Shown here: positions 33,362 to 41,257 of the stretch, piece by piece
How the letters are laid out: each line of letters opens with the position of its first letter
Position numbering within the stretch: position 1 is the first letter of the stretch
Source: CAVVJA01 sp963809815
Lineage (GTDB): Bacteria; Actinomycetota; Actinomycetes; Mycobacteriales; Jatrophihabitantaceae
Assembly: GCA_963809815.1 (NCBI GenBank)
Contig: CAWELM010000008.1
Span: 92,689-156,688, forward strand
Direction of reading: 5' to 3'
Length of the DNA: 64,000 nt
The notes under the pieces: model-generated
What the model saw: the letters and a program-made list of their open reading frames with translations, nothing else
What the model was told of the DNA's origin: nothing
Database searches by the model: none
Made by a program: the position numbers and the translations under genes

Positions 33362-34366
33362 ATGACTACTGCGGTTGAGCAGCGGGTGGCATCGTCGGGT
33401 ACCCAGCAACAGAGGGTGTCCGTGAAACGTTGGCCGCAAATCCTCCGGCGTAGCGCAAAGCAGTTCAAACGGCACGACCTCAGCGATCGGGCGGCGGCAC
33501 TGACCTACTTCGGCGTGCTGGCAATCTTCCCGGGCATGCTAGTGCTGGTCTCGATCTTCGGACTCTTGGGACACTCGACCACGCAAAGCTTCCTCGACAA
33601 TCTGCAGGAGATCGCTCCTAGTGGTGTCAACAGCTTCGTGAGAACAGTCATCTCCCAGGTTCAGGGCCGCGCCACCGCGGCAAGTATCGCGGCGATTGTT
33701 GGCATCGTCATCGCCCTCTGGTCGGCTTCTGGATATGTTGCTGCCTTCATGAGGGCATCGAACGCGATCTACGGTGTCACCGAGGGGCGACCGATTACCC
33801 GCACAGTCCCGGTTCGCGTCGGCGTGACTGTCACGATGACGATCATGCTCGTCATCAGTGTTTTGATCATCGTGGTTACCGGGCCGGTCGCCCGCCACGT
33901 CGGCGACGCGCTCGGAATCGGCGATGCCGCCGTTCTGGCTTGGAGCATCGCCAAATGGCCAGTGCTGCTCGTTGTGGTCTGGCTCATGTTCTCCTTGCTC
34001 TATTGGGCGTGTCCCAACGTCAAGCAGAGCGGCCGACCGGGGATTACTCCTGGTGCTGCGATCGCGATCGGGCTGTGGCTTGTCTGCTCGGGCCTGTTCG
34101 CGCTGTACGTCTCCTTCTCCGGCTCGTACAACAAGACGTACGGATCGCTAGCAACAGTAATCATCTTCTTGGTGTGGCTGTGGATTTCAAATATTGCGCT
34201 CCTTATGGGTCTGGAGTTCGACGCCGAACGGCAGCGCGAACGCCTGATGCAGGCGGGATTACCGCCTGATCTCGAGCCGTTCGTCGAGGTGCGTGACACC
34301 CGCAAGATGGCCGAGCCTGAGCAGCAACGGATCAGCGCGGCTGCCGCCCACTTCCGGCGCAGATGA
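33362..34366 (+). CDS. YihY/BrkB-family membrane protein
   Basis: 334 residues with six helices of the YihY (formerly 'ribonuclease BN') family. Conserved stretches are DRAAALTYFGVLAIFPGMLV, ALWSASGYVAAFMRASNAIY, LLYWACPNVKQ and SYNKTYGSLATVIIFLVWLW. The nuclease annotation of this family is obsolete; members are inner-membrane proteins possibly involved in transport. Start ATG 33362; ATG 33350 is possible. Confidence 0.88.
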   Translation: MTTAVEQRVASSGTQQQRVSVKRWPQILRRSAKQFKRHDLSDRAAALTYFGVLAIFPGMLVLVSIFGLLGHSTTQSFLDNLQEIAPSGVNSFVRTVISQVQGRATAASIAAIVGIVIALWSASGYVAAFMRASNAIYGVTEGRPITRTVPVRVGVTVTMTIMLVISVLIIVVTGPVARHVGDALGIGDAAVLAWSIAKWPVLLVVVWLMFSLLYWACPNVKQSGRPGITPGAAIAIGLWLVCSGLFALYVSFSGSYNKTYGSLATVIIFLVWLWISNIALLMGLEFDAERQRERLMQAGLPPDLEPFVEVRDTRKMAEPEQQRISAAAAHFRRR

Positions 34367-34397
34367 GCCGGGCTGGGCTAACCAGACTCGGATCGGG

Positions 34398-35414
34398 CTA
34401 ATCGTGGGTTGGCCGGGCGAAGACGACGACATTGTCTGCGTACGTCCTGCCCGCTGAGTCAAAGGCTCCGCCGCAGGTGATGAGCACCAGGCGGGGCTCG
34501 CGGCTGGCGGCGAATATGTCGGCCGGAAGGCCGGCCGCCTTAAGGTAGACGGACTGCGCGTAGATTCGGTAGTTGATCTTGCGCCCGAGCACCGTGGTCA
34601 CGACGGCGGTGTCCCCTAGCTGCAACTTGCCGATGCCCATCCGGTAGAGGGCGCCGGGTCCGCCGCTGGCGGTATCGACGTGTCCGTCGATGATGACCGA
34701 GCCGGTGTCGGCCCCGGCTTCGGCCGAGGAGGTCCACCAGCCAACCTGAGCGGGGTCCTCCGGAACCTGAAGATTGCCCTCGGACACACCAACGGCGATC
34801 ACCGGAGCCATTACGCCGACAGATGGGAGCGCGAGCATGACTGGCCGGTCCGGGGTGGCTGGGTGGCCAGACGCTAGCTGATTCGCGCCACCCGACGCCG
34901 GGCCCTCGCTCGGATCACCGAAGGCGTGTGGCACCTCGCGGGCACTAGTCTGGCTGATCAAGCAGCAGGCCGCAGCGACACTGGCCAATGCCACTCCAGC
35001 GACGGAGCTCGCCGCCGCCAGTGGCACCAGTCGGCGGCGCAACCTGACCTCGTTGTCGCGACTGCGCAGCGCAAGAAGTGCGCCGGCAGCCGCCAGCGCT
35101 ACCCCGACGACCAGCGCGATCTCCCACCCGGTCACGCTGCCCTCGTTGCGTGCCGCTAGGCCCCCGCTACCGGCGGGCACAGCCGACGGGCTACCGCCCG
35201 GTACCGCCGTCGGAGTGCCGAATGCCTCGGTCTCACTGGCGCTGTCAGGCGCCGAATCCGCGGGCTGGGATGGTGTGCTCGTAGATGGTGTGTTCGTGGA
35301 TGGGGTGCTCGTGGATGGCGTGCTTGTGCTTGGACTCTGGCCCTCCCCGTGTAGCGCGGCAATAGCAAGTGCGCCCGCCAGGATCACGAAGGCGATAGCT
35401 GCTATCAACCTCAT
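34398..35414 (-). CDS. Class F sortase
   Basis: 338 residues. An N-terminal helix, a Ser/Thr/Pro stalk of repeated PSTST units (residues about 28-48), a second helix pair (about 96-116 and 133-152) and a C-terminal class F sortase domain. The catalytic residues are the histidine in VIIDGHVDT, the cysteine in LVLITCGGAF and the arginine in SAGRTYADNV. No LPxTG-type substrate is encoded in the window, so the transpeptidase target is elsewhere or the enzyme has another role. Confidence 0.88.
   Translation of the reverse strand: MRLIAAIAFVILAGALAIAALHGEGQSPSTSTPSTSTPSTNTPSTSTPSQPADSAPDSASETEAFGTPTAVPGGSPSAVPAGSGGLAARNEGSVTGWEIALVVGVALAAAGALLALRSRDNEVRLRRRLVPLAAASSVAGVALASVAAACCLISQTSAREVPHAFGDPSEGPASGGANQLASGHPATPDRPVMLALPSVGVMAPVIAVGVSEGNLQVPEDPAQVGWWTSSAEAGADTGSVIIDGHVDTASGGPGALYRMGIGKLQLGDTAVVTTVLGRKINYRIYAQSVYLKAAGLPADIFAASREPRLVLITCGGAFDSAGRTYADNVVVFARPTHD
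35272..35331 (-). repeat. Four 15-bp tandem repeats in the sortase stalk
   Basis: Imperfect units ggtgtgctcgtagat, ggtgtgttcgtggat, ggggtgctcgtggat and ggcgtgcttgtgctt encode the Ser-Thr-Pro pentapeptide repeats. The length is likely to vary between strains. Confidence 0.75.
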
Positions 35415-35665
35415 GACTCACCTCACCGACCGTCCACACCAAGCGAGCGGCTACCAGACGTGGTCGAGACATATCAGCTATACCCAAGTCCACTCGTCGC
35501 CGAACGTCGGTACGCCGAATGTGCCGACCGAACCACCGAGAACATTTTGCTGCTCCATGACGATCAAGCACAAGATCAAGCACAATAGCCACGACAATTG
35601 AACCGGGCACGGGTGCTCGAATTCTCGCGGGCAGCACTCACCTTAGGTCAGCGCATCCGAGCGGG

Positions 35666-35953
35666 TCAGGCCGGCCAGGTCCCAGTCGCTTTCGCGAAGC
35701 TGCTAGCCGCACCACGGTCCACCAACGCTTTGACTCCGCCGAATACCGCGCCTTCGAGGGCAGCCGCCAAGGCGGTTTCCGTCCAGCTACGCCCCGGATC
35801 GGTCGCACCGGGCGCCTCGTCCTCACCTCGCACCAAACGCCAGATTTGTTTGAACACGGCGCCAGCAACCATGCCGCCGGCTACCCCGGCGATCACGCCC
35901 CAGGGCTTGTACATGATCCGCACCGGGGCCGATGCACGTTCAGGTGCCGTCAT
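35666..35953 (-). CDS. DUF4235 membrane protein
   Basis: 95 residues. MYKPWGVIAGVAGGMVAGAV is the family start, followed by FKQIWRLVRGEDEAPGATDP and a second helix (LAAALEGAVFGGVKALVDRG). It is the last gene of a three-gene operon with holin-like and DUF3618 genes, overlapping the latter by 14 nt. Function unknown. Confidence 0.87.
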   Translation of the reverse strand: MTAPERASAPVRIMYKPWGVIAGVAGGMVAGAVFKQIWRLVRGEDEAPGATDPGRSWTETALAAALEGAVFGGVKALVDRGAASSFAKATGTWPA

Positions 35954-36179
35954 AGGAACTCCTTCGCCGAACGACAACCCGGGCTAGGAAAACCACGCAG
36001 ACCAGCCCGGCAGCGATGGCTAGCTGCACGCGATGAGTTCGCACCGCCTCGCTACCGGCCCGCGCGGCGGACTTTGCTTGCTCTCGAGGATCCATCCGGT
36101 GGCTGAGTTCGTCGACGGTCTCAGCCAAATCACTTCTGGTCTGGGCAATCTCTGCTTTCAATTGCTCAGGATCGGTCAT
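35940..36179 (-). CDS. DUF3618 protein
   Basis: 79 residues. The family N-terminus is clear (DPEQLKAEIAQTRSDLAETV, DELSHRMDPREQAKSAAR), followed by one helix (VQLAIAAGLVCVVFLARVVV). DUF3618 proteins nearly always accompany the holin-like and DUF4235 proteins, as here. Start and stop overlap both neighbours by 14 nt. Confidence 0.87.
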   Translation of the reverse strand: MTDPEQLKAEIAQTRSDLAETVDELSHRMDPREQAKSAARAGSEAVRTHRVQLAIAAGLVCVVFLARVVVRRRSSYDGT

Positions 36180-36627
36180 GATGGATGCCTTCCTTCACGG
36201 CTTCAACATCACGACGGACGCTCTGCATCGACTCCTGGGGGAGAGCCGGCGTGGCCTGTGACACCTCTCGCCTGCCGATCATGGCCAGAGCACTTGCGGT
36301 GAGGAGTAAAACGACACCCACTATCACGGCCGCGAGCCATGGCGCGACGACAAGGGACAGTCCAAGAATTGCGGCTGTCACGAGGGATCCGATACCGAAC
36401 CAGGCCACTGCTCCGGCTCCACCGAAGAGGCCCAAACCGATGCCGCTGCGCCGGCCCTTCTGCGCCATTTCGACTTGGGCCAATCGCATCTCGTCGCGAA
36501 CCAGGGTGGTCAATTGCTCCGACGCGCGACTGACCAGCTCACCGACAGACGCCTCACTCGCCGGTGACTCCTGGGTAGCTACGCCAGACAAGTCTTCCTC
36601 CATCCTTTCCGAGCCGCGCTCCTCCAT
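36166..36627 (-). CDS. Phage holin family protein (actinobacterial holin-like)
   Basis: 153 residues. An amphipathic N-terminal part (SVGELVSRASEQLTTLVRDE, MRLAQVEMAQKGR) leads to a glycine-rich helix pair (GIGLGLFGGAGAVAWFGIGS, LAAVIVGVVLLLTASALAMI) and a charged tail. Despite the name, chromosomal members with DUF3618 and DUF4235 are not phage lysis genes and probably act in the envelope. ATG 36603 is an alternative start. Confidence 0.83.
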   Translation of the reverse strand: MEERGSERMEEDLSGVATQESPASEASVGELVSRASEQLTTLVRDEMRLAQVEMAQKGRRSGIGLGLFGGAGAVAWFGIGSLVTAAILGLSLVVAPWLAAVIVGVVLLLTASALAMIGRREVSQATPALPQESMQSVRRDVEAVKEGIHHDRS

Positions 36628-36648
36628 CGCGGCTGCGCTACCGCGCGA

Positions 36649-36861
36649 TCAATGCCGGCCGCGCCGCGTCGAGATCCACCAGACGGCAACGACCACCGCG
36701 CTGAAGGCAGTCAAGATCGACCGTAGAACAGCGACAGATGTCTGCAGCCGTTGTCGCGAGGGGGCCGGCGACCCGCTGCTTCGTGTCTGTTCCGAATATG
36801 ATGCTGCCTCCCGGTATTGATCAAACGCTTCCGCACCTGGTGCACTCCTCGGCGGAGGCAT
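36649..36861 (-). CDS. Small single-helix protein
   Basis: 70 residues. A polar N-terminus is followed by one helix (LRSILTAFSAVVVAVWWIST) and a basic end (RRGRH). It is located just upstream of the holin-like gene on the same strand and may belong to the operon. No ribosome site is evident before the ATG at 36861 and I recognise no family, so it is tentative. Confidence 0.42.
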   Translation of the reverse strand: MPPPRSAPGAEAFDQYREAASYSEQTRSSGSPAPSRQRLQTSVAVLRSILTAFSAVVVAVWWISTRRGRH

Positions 36862-36871
36862 CGAGCACCGC

Positions 36872-36886
36872 TATATATATATAATT
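36872..36886. repeat. (TA)n tract, AT island in a GC-rich genome
   Basis: TATATATATATAATT interrupts sequence that is otherwise about 65% GC. It lies upstream of the small protein gene and may be a melting site or promoter element. Confidence 0.5.
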
Positions 36887-36964
36887 GTCATACCCTTTCC
36901 GTCAGTGGAAATAACGGCTTGTAGTCCGCGTCCCCGGGCTCCTACACGAGACAACGCGTTTGGG

Positions 36965-38086
36965 TTACTCGGTCGTGCGTGCTATCGCGTCCAACACGAC
37001 ATCGCGCATATCCCCTTGCCAGGCATAGGAGATTCGTTGTTCGTCGGAACCGGTCCCGCGGTTCTGAATGTCGCGCAGCGCCGCATCTACGACGCCTGCG
37101 TCGTCGCTCGTCTGCAGCGCGACCGCGACGTGATCAACGAGCTTATCGATCAGATTCCAGGCATCGACAGGTCGAGCCTCGACCGGGTCGACCAAGTCGT
37201 CCGACATACCTGACCGCGCTGCCCGCCACATCGCGGCTCGCAGCAGGTCCGTTCGCACGCCACTCGGGCTACGACCGTGCCGTGCTTCTTGAGCGGCCGT
37301 CTCGACAAGCGCCCGGCACAACGCGGCGACCATCACGGCTGTGCTCAGCCGAGGAGTGACATCAGCCGCCCTGATCTCCACAGTTGGATAACGCGCGGAC
37401 AGTCGCGCGTCAAAGTAGATCATCCCGGCGTCGAGTACGGCGCCCGAATTGATCAGGTGAGCGACCGCCGCGTCATAGCCGGCCTCATCCCCGAATTGTT
37501 CGGTCGGCCCGGCGGTTGGCCACAGTCCCAATGCCACGTGTCGGTAGCTGGCATAGCTCGTGTCTTCACCTTGCCAGTACGGCGAGTTCGCCGAGAGGGC
37601 GAGCAGGCTCGGCAACCACGGCCGAATGCGGTCAAGTACGGCCACCCCCTCGGCGCGGGTAGCGATGGAGACGTGCACGTGCATACCGCAGGTCAGGTGG
37701 TTTCGGGCGACGATGCCGACGGCGTCGGTCATCTGCCGATAGCGCTCGTCCGGTGATGTGGTCGATGCAACTCGCAGCGGACACGTTCCCATTGCCGCAA
37801 GCTCGCGGCCCAGCGTTCGAGCCGACCCCGACAATGCGGCGCGCAAGCTGCGGAGATCCGATTCCAACTCGGCCAGATCCCTTCGTGGCGCCGATCCGGT
37901 CTCGACCTGCTCGCGCTTGAACTCCTGCGTAACGCCATGGCCATCACCACTCGGCTCCGGTAGGCGCCGGGACGCTTCCGCGACCACGGCTTCACCGTCG
38001 GGCATGGCCCGCAGGCGCGTCGAATCGATGAGGAGGAACTCCTCCTCCACCCCGACTTCGCGTCGAGTTTTGCCGGTCACAAGCAC
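36965..38086 (-). CDS. YbdK-type carboxylate-amine ligase (glutamate-cysteine ligase family 2)
   Basis: 373 residues. Family features are VGVEEEFLLID at the start, THxS-like and substrate regions (CGMHVHVSIATRAEGV), NSPYWQGEDTSYASYRH and VEIRAADV. These enzymes join a carboxylate to an amine with ATP; E. coli YbdK has weak glutamate-cysteine ligase activity, and the true substrate in actinobacteria, which use mycothiol, is unknown. Monocistronic. Confidence 0.88.
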   Translation of the reverse strand: MLVTGKTRREVGVEEEFLLIDSTRLRAMPDGEAVVAEASRRLPEPSGDGHGVTQEFKREQVETGSAPRRDLAELESDLRSLRAALSGSARTLGRELAAMGTCPLRVASTTSPDERYRQMTDAVGIVARNHLTCGMHVHVSIATRAEGVAVLDRIRPWLPSLLALSANSPYWQGEDTSYASYRHVALGLWPTAGPTEQFGDEAGYDAAVAHLINSGAVLDAGMIYFDARLSARYPTVEIRAADVTPRLSTAVMVAALCRALVETAAQEARHGRSPSGVRTDLLRAAMWRAARSGMSDDLVDPVEARPVDAWNLIDKLVDHVAVALQTSDDAGVVDAALRDIQNRGTGSDEQRISYAWQGDMRDVVLDAIARTTE

Positions 38087-38406
38087 AGTGTGCCTGGCCC
38101 AGTAGTTCGTTCCGTTAGCGAAACAGTCGCGGTGGGGAAGGCTCGACTGACAGCACGCGAACGGAGAGCAAACGCATCGTTAACAGTGTGGTGACTTCCG
38201 TCGCCAGCTGCCGAGGTGCTTAGGCATCCGCGAGTGATCAATTTTGCCGGGCGCTCGCCGCCCGGCTCGGGAACGCCTGAGGAGCTGCGCCGAGCAGAGG
38301 GTCCCGCCGCCATCGTGCAGGCTGCCCAATATGCGCGCGGAGAGAACGCCGAGCGGGCCGGAAGCTCTAAGACCTTCACCCACCCATTGGGCTGCTGCAG
38401 CCCACC
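38087..38406. other. Intergenic region without recognised gene
   Basis: Separates the ligase and LacI-type genes. A 100-codon minus-strand frame here has no ribosome site or family motif and was not called. Confidence 0.4.
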
Positions 38407-39579
38407 TCAGCTACCGACAACGCGTCCAGTCGGATTGAGCGACACATCGACGGACGCGAGCCCGTCGTCTGTCGAGGTTGCGCGGGTCTTGCCGCGACGC
38501 TGGGTAATGACCGACCGCACTGTTGGTGGCGGGGCGGTGCTGTCCCGAATGATTAGCTCGGTGGGAAGCAAGATGTGCCGGCCGCGGCGTGCGGGTCGGC
38601 CGCCGGCGTGTTCAATCCCATTGATCAGTGCGGCGGCCGCGGCTCGACCTTTGCCTTGAGCGTCTTGACGCACCGTGGTCAAAGCAGGCTGCATCCGCCG
38701 GGCGATGGGGTTGTCGTCGAATCCGACGACCGAAACGCCCTCTGGAACGCGCAGGTCCGTATCACGAAGAGCGCGGATGACGCCACCCGCGATGGCGTCG
38801 GAAAAACACAGGATCCCCGTGGGCCGACGGCCGGAGTCGAGAATCGCCTGCATACCGTCGTACCCGTTGTCTTGGGGATCGGCGTGTGGCTGGCGGACGA
38901 CGATCGGCTCGATATCCGCCTCGCCGAGTGCCTCTAGCCAACCCAGCATTCGTTGCCGCTCCGCATGCGCGAGGTTCGTATCGAGCGGATTGGTGATGAT
39001 CCCGAAATCGCCGCCGTAACCAGTCGACACGATGGCCACCACCCGGTGCCCCAAGTCGACCAGATGCCGCGCCGCGGCCTGGGCCCCTAGTCGGTCGTCG
39101 ACGTTGACGCTGGGGATGCCTGGTGCCGGCGCCTGATCAACGAATACCAGCGGAAGCCGGCGCCGCATCAGCCAGCCGACAGCCGATGAGTCGGGGTCGC
39201 AGGAATAGACCAACGCACCGTCGATGGCGACGTCTCGCGCTTGCACCACCCCGTCGCGCGGTGCCGCAGACAGCAGTGTGAGAGCCAGACCGCTCGCCCC
39301 AAGCTCATCCGCGATGCCGGATATGAACTGCATCGCGACCTCGTCCGTCAATGCGTATGGGACGGTGTCGGACAGCAGCAAGCCAACCGCGCCGGCCGTC
39401 CCACTGGCCAGGGCGCGCGCGGTCGGGTCCGGCCCCACGTAGCCCAGCTCGTCGGCGACCGCGAGGATTTGATCACGAAGCCGAGCCGATAGCTGGTCGG
39501 GACGGGAAAAGGCGTTGGACACGGTCATGCGACTCACGCCGACGCGGTCGGCGATCGTCTGCAGCGTGACTCGGCCCAT
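38407..39579 (-). CDS. LacI-family transcriptional regulator
   Basis: 390 residues. The N-terminal LacI helix-turn-helix is TLQTIADRVGVSRMTVSNAF with hinge ARALASG. The periplasmic-binding-protein-like effector domain follows: AVGLLLSDTVPYALTDEVAM, VVGFDDNPIARRMQPALTTV. The C-terminal 40 residues are an arginine/threonine-rich extension beyond the usual end (about 340-350). No sugar-catabolic operon is nearby, so its regulon is not evident. ATG 39579; upstream in-frame starts are possible. Confidence 0.9.
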   Translation of the reverse strand: MGRVTLQTIADRVGVSRMTVSNAFSRPDQLSARLRDQILAVADELGYVGPDPTARALASGTAGAVGLLLSDTVPYALTDEVAMQFISGIADELGASGLALTLLSAAPRDGVVQARDVAIDGALVYSCDPDSSAVGWLMRRRLPLVFVDQAPAPGIPSVNVDDRLGAQAAARHLVDLGHRVVAIVSTGYGGDFGIITNPLDTNLAHAERQRMLGWLEALGEADIEPIVVRQPHADPQDNGYDGMQAILDSGRRPTGILCFSDAIAGGVIRALRDTDLRVPEGVSVVGFDDNPIARRMQPALTTVRQDAQGKGRAAAAALINGIEHAGGRPARRGRHILLPTELIIRDSTAPPPTVRSVITQRRGKTRATSTDDGLASVDVSLNPTGRVVGS

Positions 39580-39640
39580 TACGTACTCCGGTTCCCGTCC
39601 CTGCATCCAGCGTAGGAGCCTCCCGACCCCGTTGCCGACA

Positions 39641-39823
39641 TTAGGGCGCTACGGCATTGGCCAGCTGGTGCAGTGCGCCTGCGACTGCGCGCCGAGCGTG
39701 CTTGGTCGCTGGCGCCCGCTCGGGCTGGATCGCCTCGGCCACGACCGGCGCGTTGGGCAACGCACTCGTGGCGAAGTCTGCCGGCGGCTGAGACGCGAGC
39801 ATTGCGAGTGATTGGGTGTCCAT
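39641..39823 (-). CDS. 60-residue protein behind an operator-bearing promoter
   Basis: Starts MDTQSLAMLASQPPADFATS and is alanine-rich, without membrane helix. The ATG is supported by AGAGGAGGACGTC immediately upstream and by the promoter at 39851-39884. It lies ahead of the LacI-type gene on the same strand. I recognise no family; the strong translation and transcription signals are the main argument for it. Confidence 0.55.
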   Translation of the reverse strand: MDTQSLAMLASQPPADFATSALPNAPVVAEAIQPERAPATKHARRAVAGALHQLANAVAP

Positions 39824-39850
39824 GACGTCCTCCTCTGTTGTTTCTCTTTA

Positions 39851-39884
39851 CCGATACAGTAGGCCGCTCTTCTGTATCGGTCAA
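39851..39884 (-). promoter_or_regulatory. Sigma-70-type promoter with TetR-like operator
   Basis: On the minus strand TTGACC (39884-39879), a 17-nt spacer and TACTGT (39861-39856) form a near-consensus promoter. A perfect 9-bp inverted repeat, CCGATACAG (39851-39859) and CTGTATCGG (39872-39880), covers both hexamers, typical of a TetR-family operator. No TetR gene is adjacent. Confidence 0.65.
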
Positions 39885-40063
39885 GAAACGTGAGGGGAGT
39901 CACGTCGGTCGGCACCGAAGGGCTGTCGTCAGGCGCCCAAATCGCTCGGTGAGAATCAGTGGGGCTGACACACGAGACAAGGCCATGACCACTTAGTGGC
40001 ACCGCCGCCGGGTTCTCTTACCTCGCGAACGGCTCGAACCGGGTCGAGCGGTAGCCCAAACGG

Positions 40064-40318
40064 TTAGCCGGGGTCAGTCCGATCAGACAAGACGAACGCG
40101 AGGAGGCTGTCGTGATCATCACGGCAGGCGGAACATCCCTCCAGGTGCGCGCGCATCTTCGGCGTCCTGGCTTCGGCCGACGGCGCGGTGCCCGTCACTT
40201 CTAGCTCCACGTAAGCGTCGAGAAAGTCGCAACACTCCTCGCAGCTGAGTTCTTGATCAGCGGGACCGACGAGGCGCTCGACGAGGCGGCCGGACTGGTC
40301 CGGCGTGTCCTGGATCAT
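40064..40318 (-). CDS. Zinc-finger anti-sigma factor
   Basis: 84 residues of the zf-HC2 type: SCEECCDFLDAYVELEVTGT, then MRAHLEGCSACRDDHDSLLA, giving the H-x3-C-x2-C zinc site with an upstream cysteine pair. It lacks a membrane helix, so it is a cytosolic, possibly redox-sensitive antagonist. It is encoded directly after a sigma factor; the ATG overlaps the ancestral sigma stop (ATGA). Confidence 0.8.
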   Translation of the reverse strand: MIQDTPDQSGRLVERLVGPADQELSCEECCDFLDAYVELEVTGTAPSAEARTPKMRAHLEGCSACRDDHDSLLAFVLSDRTDPG

Positions 40319-40381
40319 GCTCTTTCACCTTCGACGCCCAGCCCGCGCGCGCTGAGCGCCACCCGTAGCTTGCGCCGCGCA

Positions 40382-41098
40382 TCATGTCTTGTAGACCGCG
40401 CCGCGGGTGGTATTCAACCGATCGGCAACGACGTCAATCGGCACATCGTTGAGCGCGACCGCCACGAAAACCTCACGCTGGCGAGCGGTCAGCTGTTGCT
40501 TGACCTCTTCGCGCACCGCGATCAGCAGCATCTGCGCCTCCGCGTGAGCATCCGGTAGGGGCGCGTTATCGGCATCAGCGGATAGCGACTCAGCGGTCAA
40601 TGGGATCTCTCGTCCGCGCCCCGCGTGGCGGCGGACCTTCGCGCCGGCCTCGACCAAAGCGAACTTGCACGCCCACGTCGTGAAGCGACTCTCCCCACGG
40701 AAGTCGGCTAGTCGACGCAAGATCGACATCATCGCGTCGTCCGCGCTTTGACACGCGAGATCGTCCAAGTCCGCCGCACCATGAAGGTTCGGAAACGCCG
40801 CACCGCGGCGATTGACTTCGAACCGCGCCGCACGAAGCAACAGGGCGTGCAGCGTGGCAATTGCGGCGTCGCGGTCCGGACCGGCATGACTCAGCCGATA
40901 TACCCAGTCGTCGGACGGCGCCCCGGATCGCCCGTAACGGGCATCGCCGATGGCGCGGGCGGACCTTCTCGTCACCCCCCAAGCGGAGCCTGCCGAGGCC
41001 GGGAGGGCAAGCGGTTCTATCGAGGCAGCCGCGCCGGTCGGGTCCTCGCGCCAAACGTCAACGTCCGTGGCAAGCGTCATGGCACTGACTAGTGCCAC
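40382..41098 (-). CDS. ECF-type sigma factor, frameshifted near its C-terminus
   Basis: 238 residues as read. Region 2 includes LDDLACQSADDAMMSILRRL and FRGESRFTTWACKFALVEAG. Region 4 starts QQLTARQREVFVAVALNDVP, IDVVADRLNTTRGAVYKT and then stops at TGA. In another frame the sequence continues HDARRKLRVALSARGLGVEG to a TGA overlapping the anti-sigma ATG. The family normally reads YK-x-LHDARRKLR, so about 5 nt are missing and the last roughly 25 residues (half of the -35 recognition helix-turn-helix) are lost unless the change is a sequencing error. The paired anti-sigma gene is intact. Confidence 0.78.
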   Translation of the reverse strand: MALVSAMTLATDVDVWREDPTGAAASIEPLALPASAGSAWGVTRRSARAIGDARYGRSGAPSDDWVYRLSHAGPDRDAAIATLHALLLRAARFEVNRRGAAFPNLHGAADLDDLACQSADDAMMSILRRLADFRGESRFTTWACKFALVEAGAKVRRHAGRGREIPLTAESLSADADNAPLPDAHAEAQMLLIAVREEVKQQLTARQREVFVAVALNDVPIDVVADRLNTTRGAVYKT

Positions 41099-41257
41099 GG
41101 GGAGCTACTCGGCATACCACCGCTGCCAGCGTGTCCGTTTCGTGGCGGTGCTTGGCCTGGGCGGTTCGCCCGTGTATTTCGTTGGCCCATGAACCCTCCC
41201 TCAAGGACGAGAGGAGCCCTCGGCGAGGTGCATGATGACGCGGTTTAGGTCAGCGCC

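Noticed and set aside
36166..36627. Prophage lysis cassette suggested by the holin name
   Set aside because: No endolysin, structural or integrase genes nearby; the holin-DUF3618-DUF4235 trio is a chromosomal actinobacterial operon.
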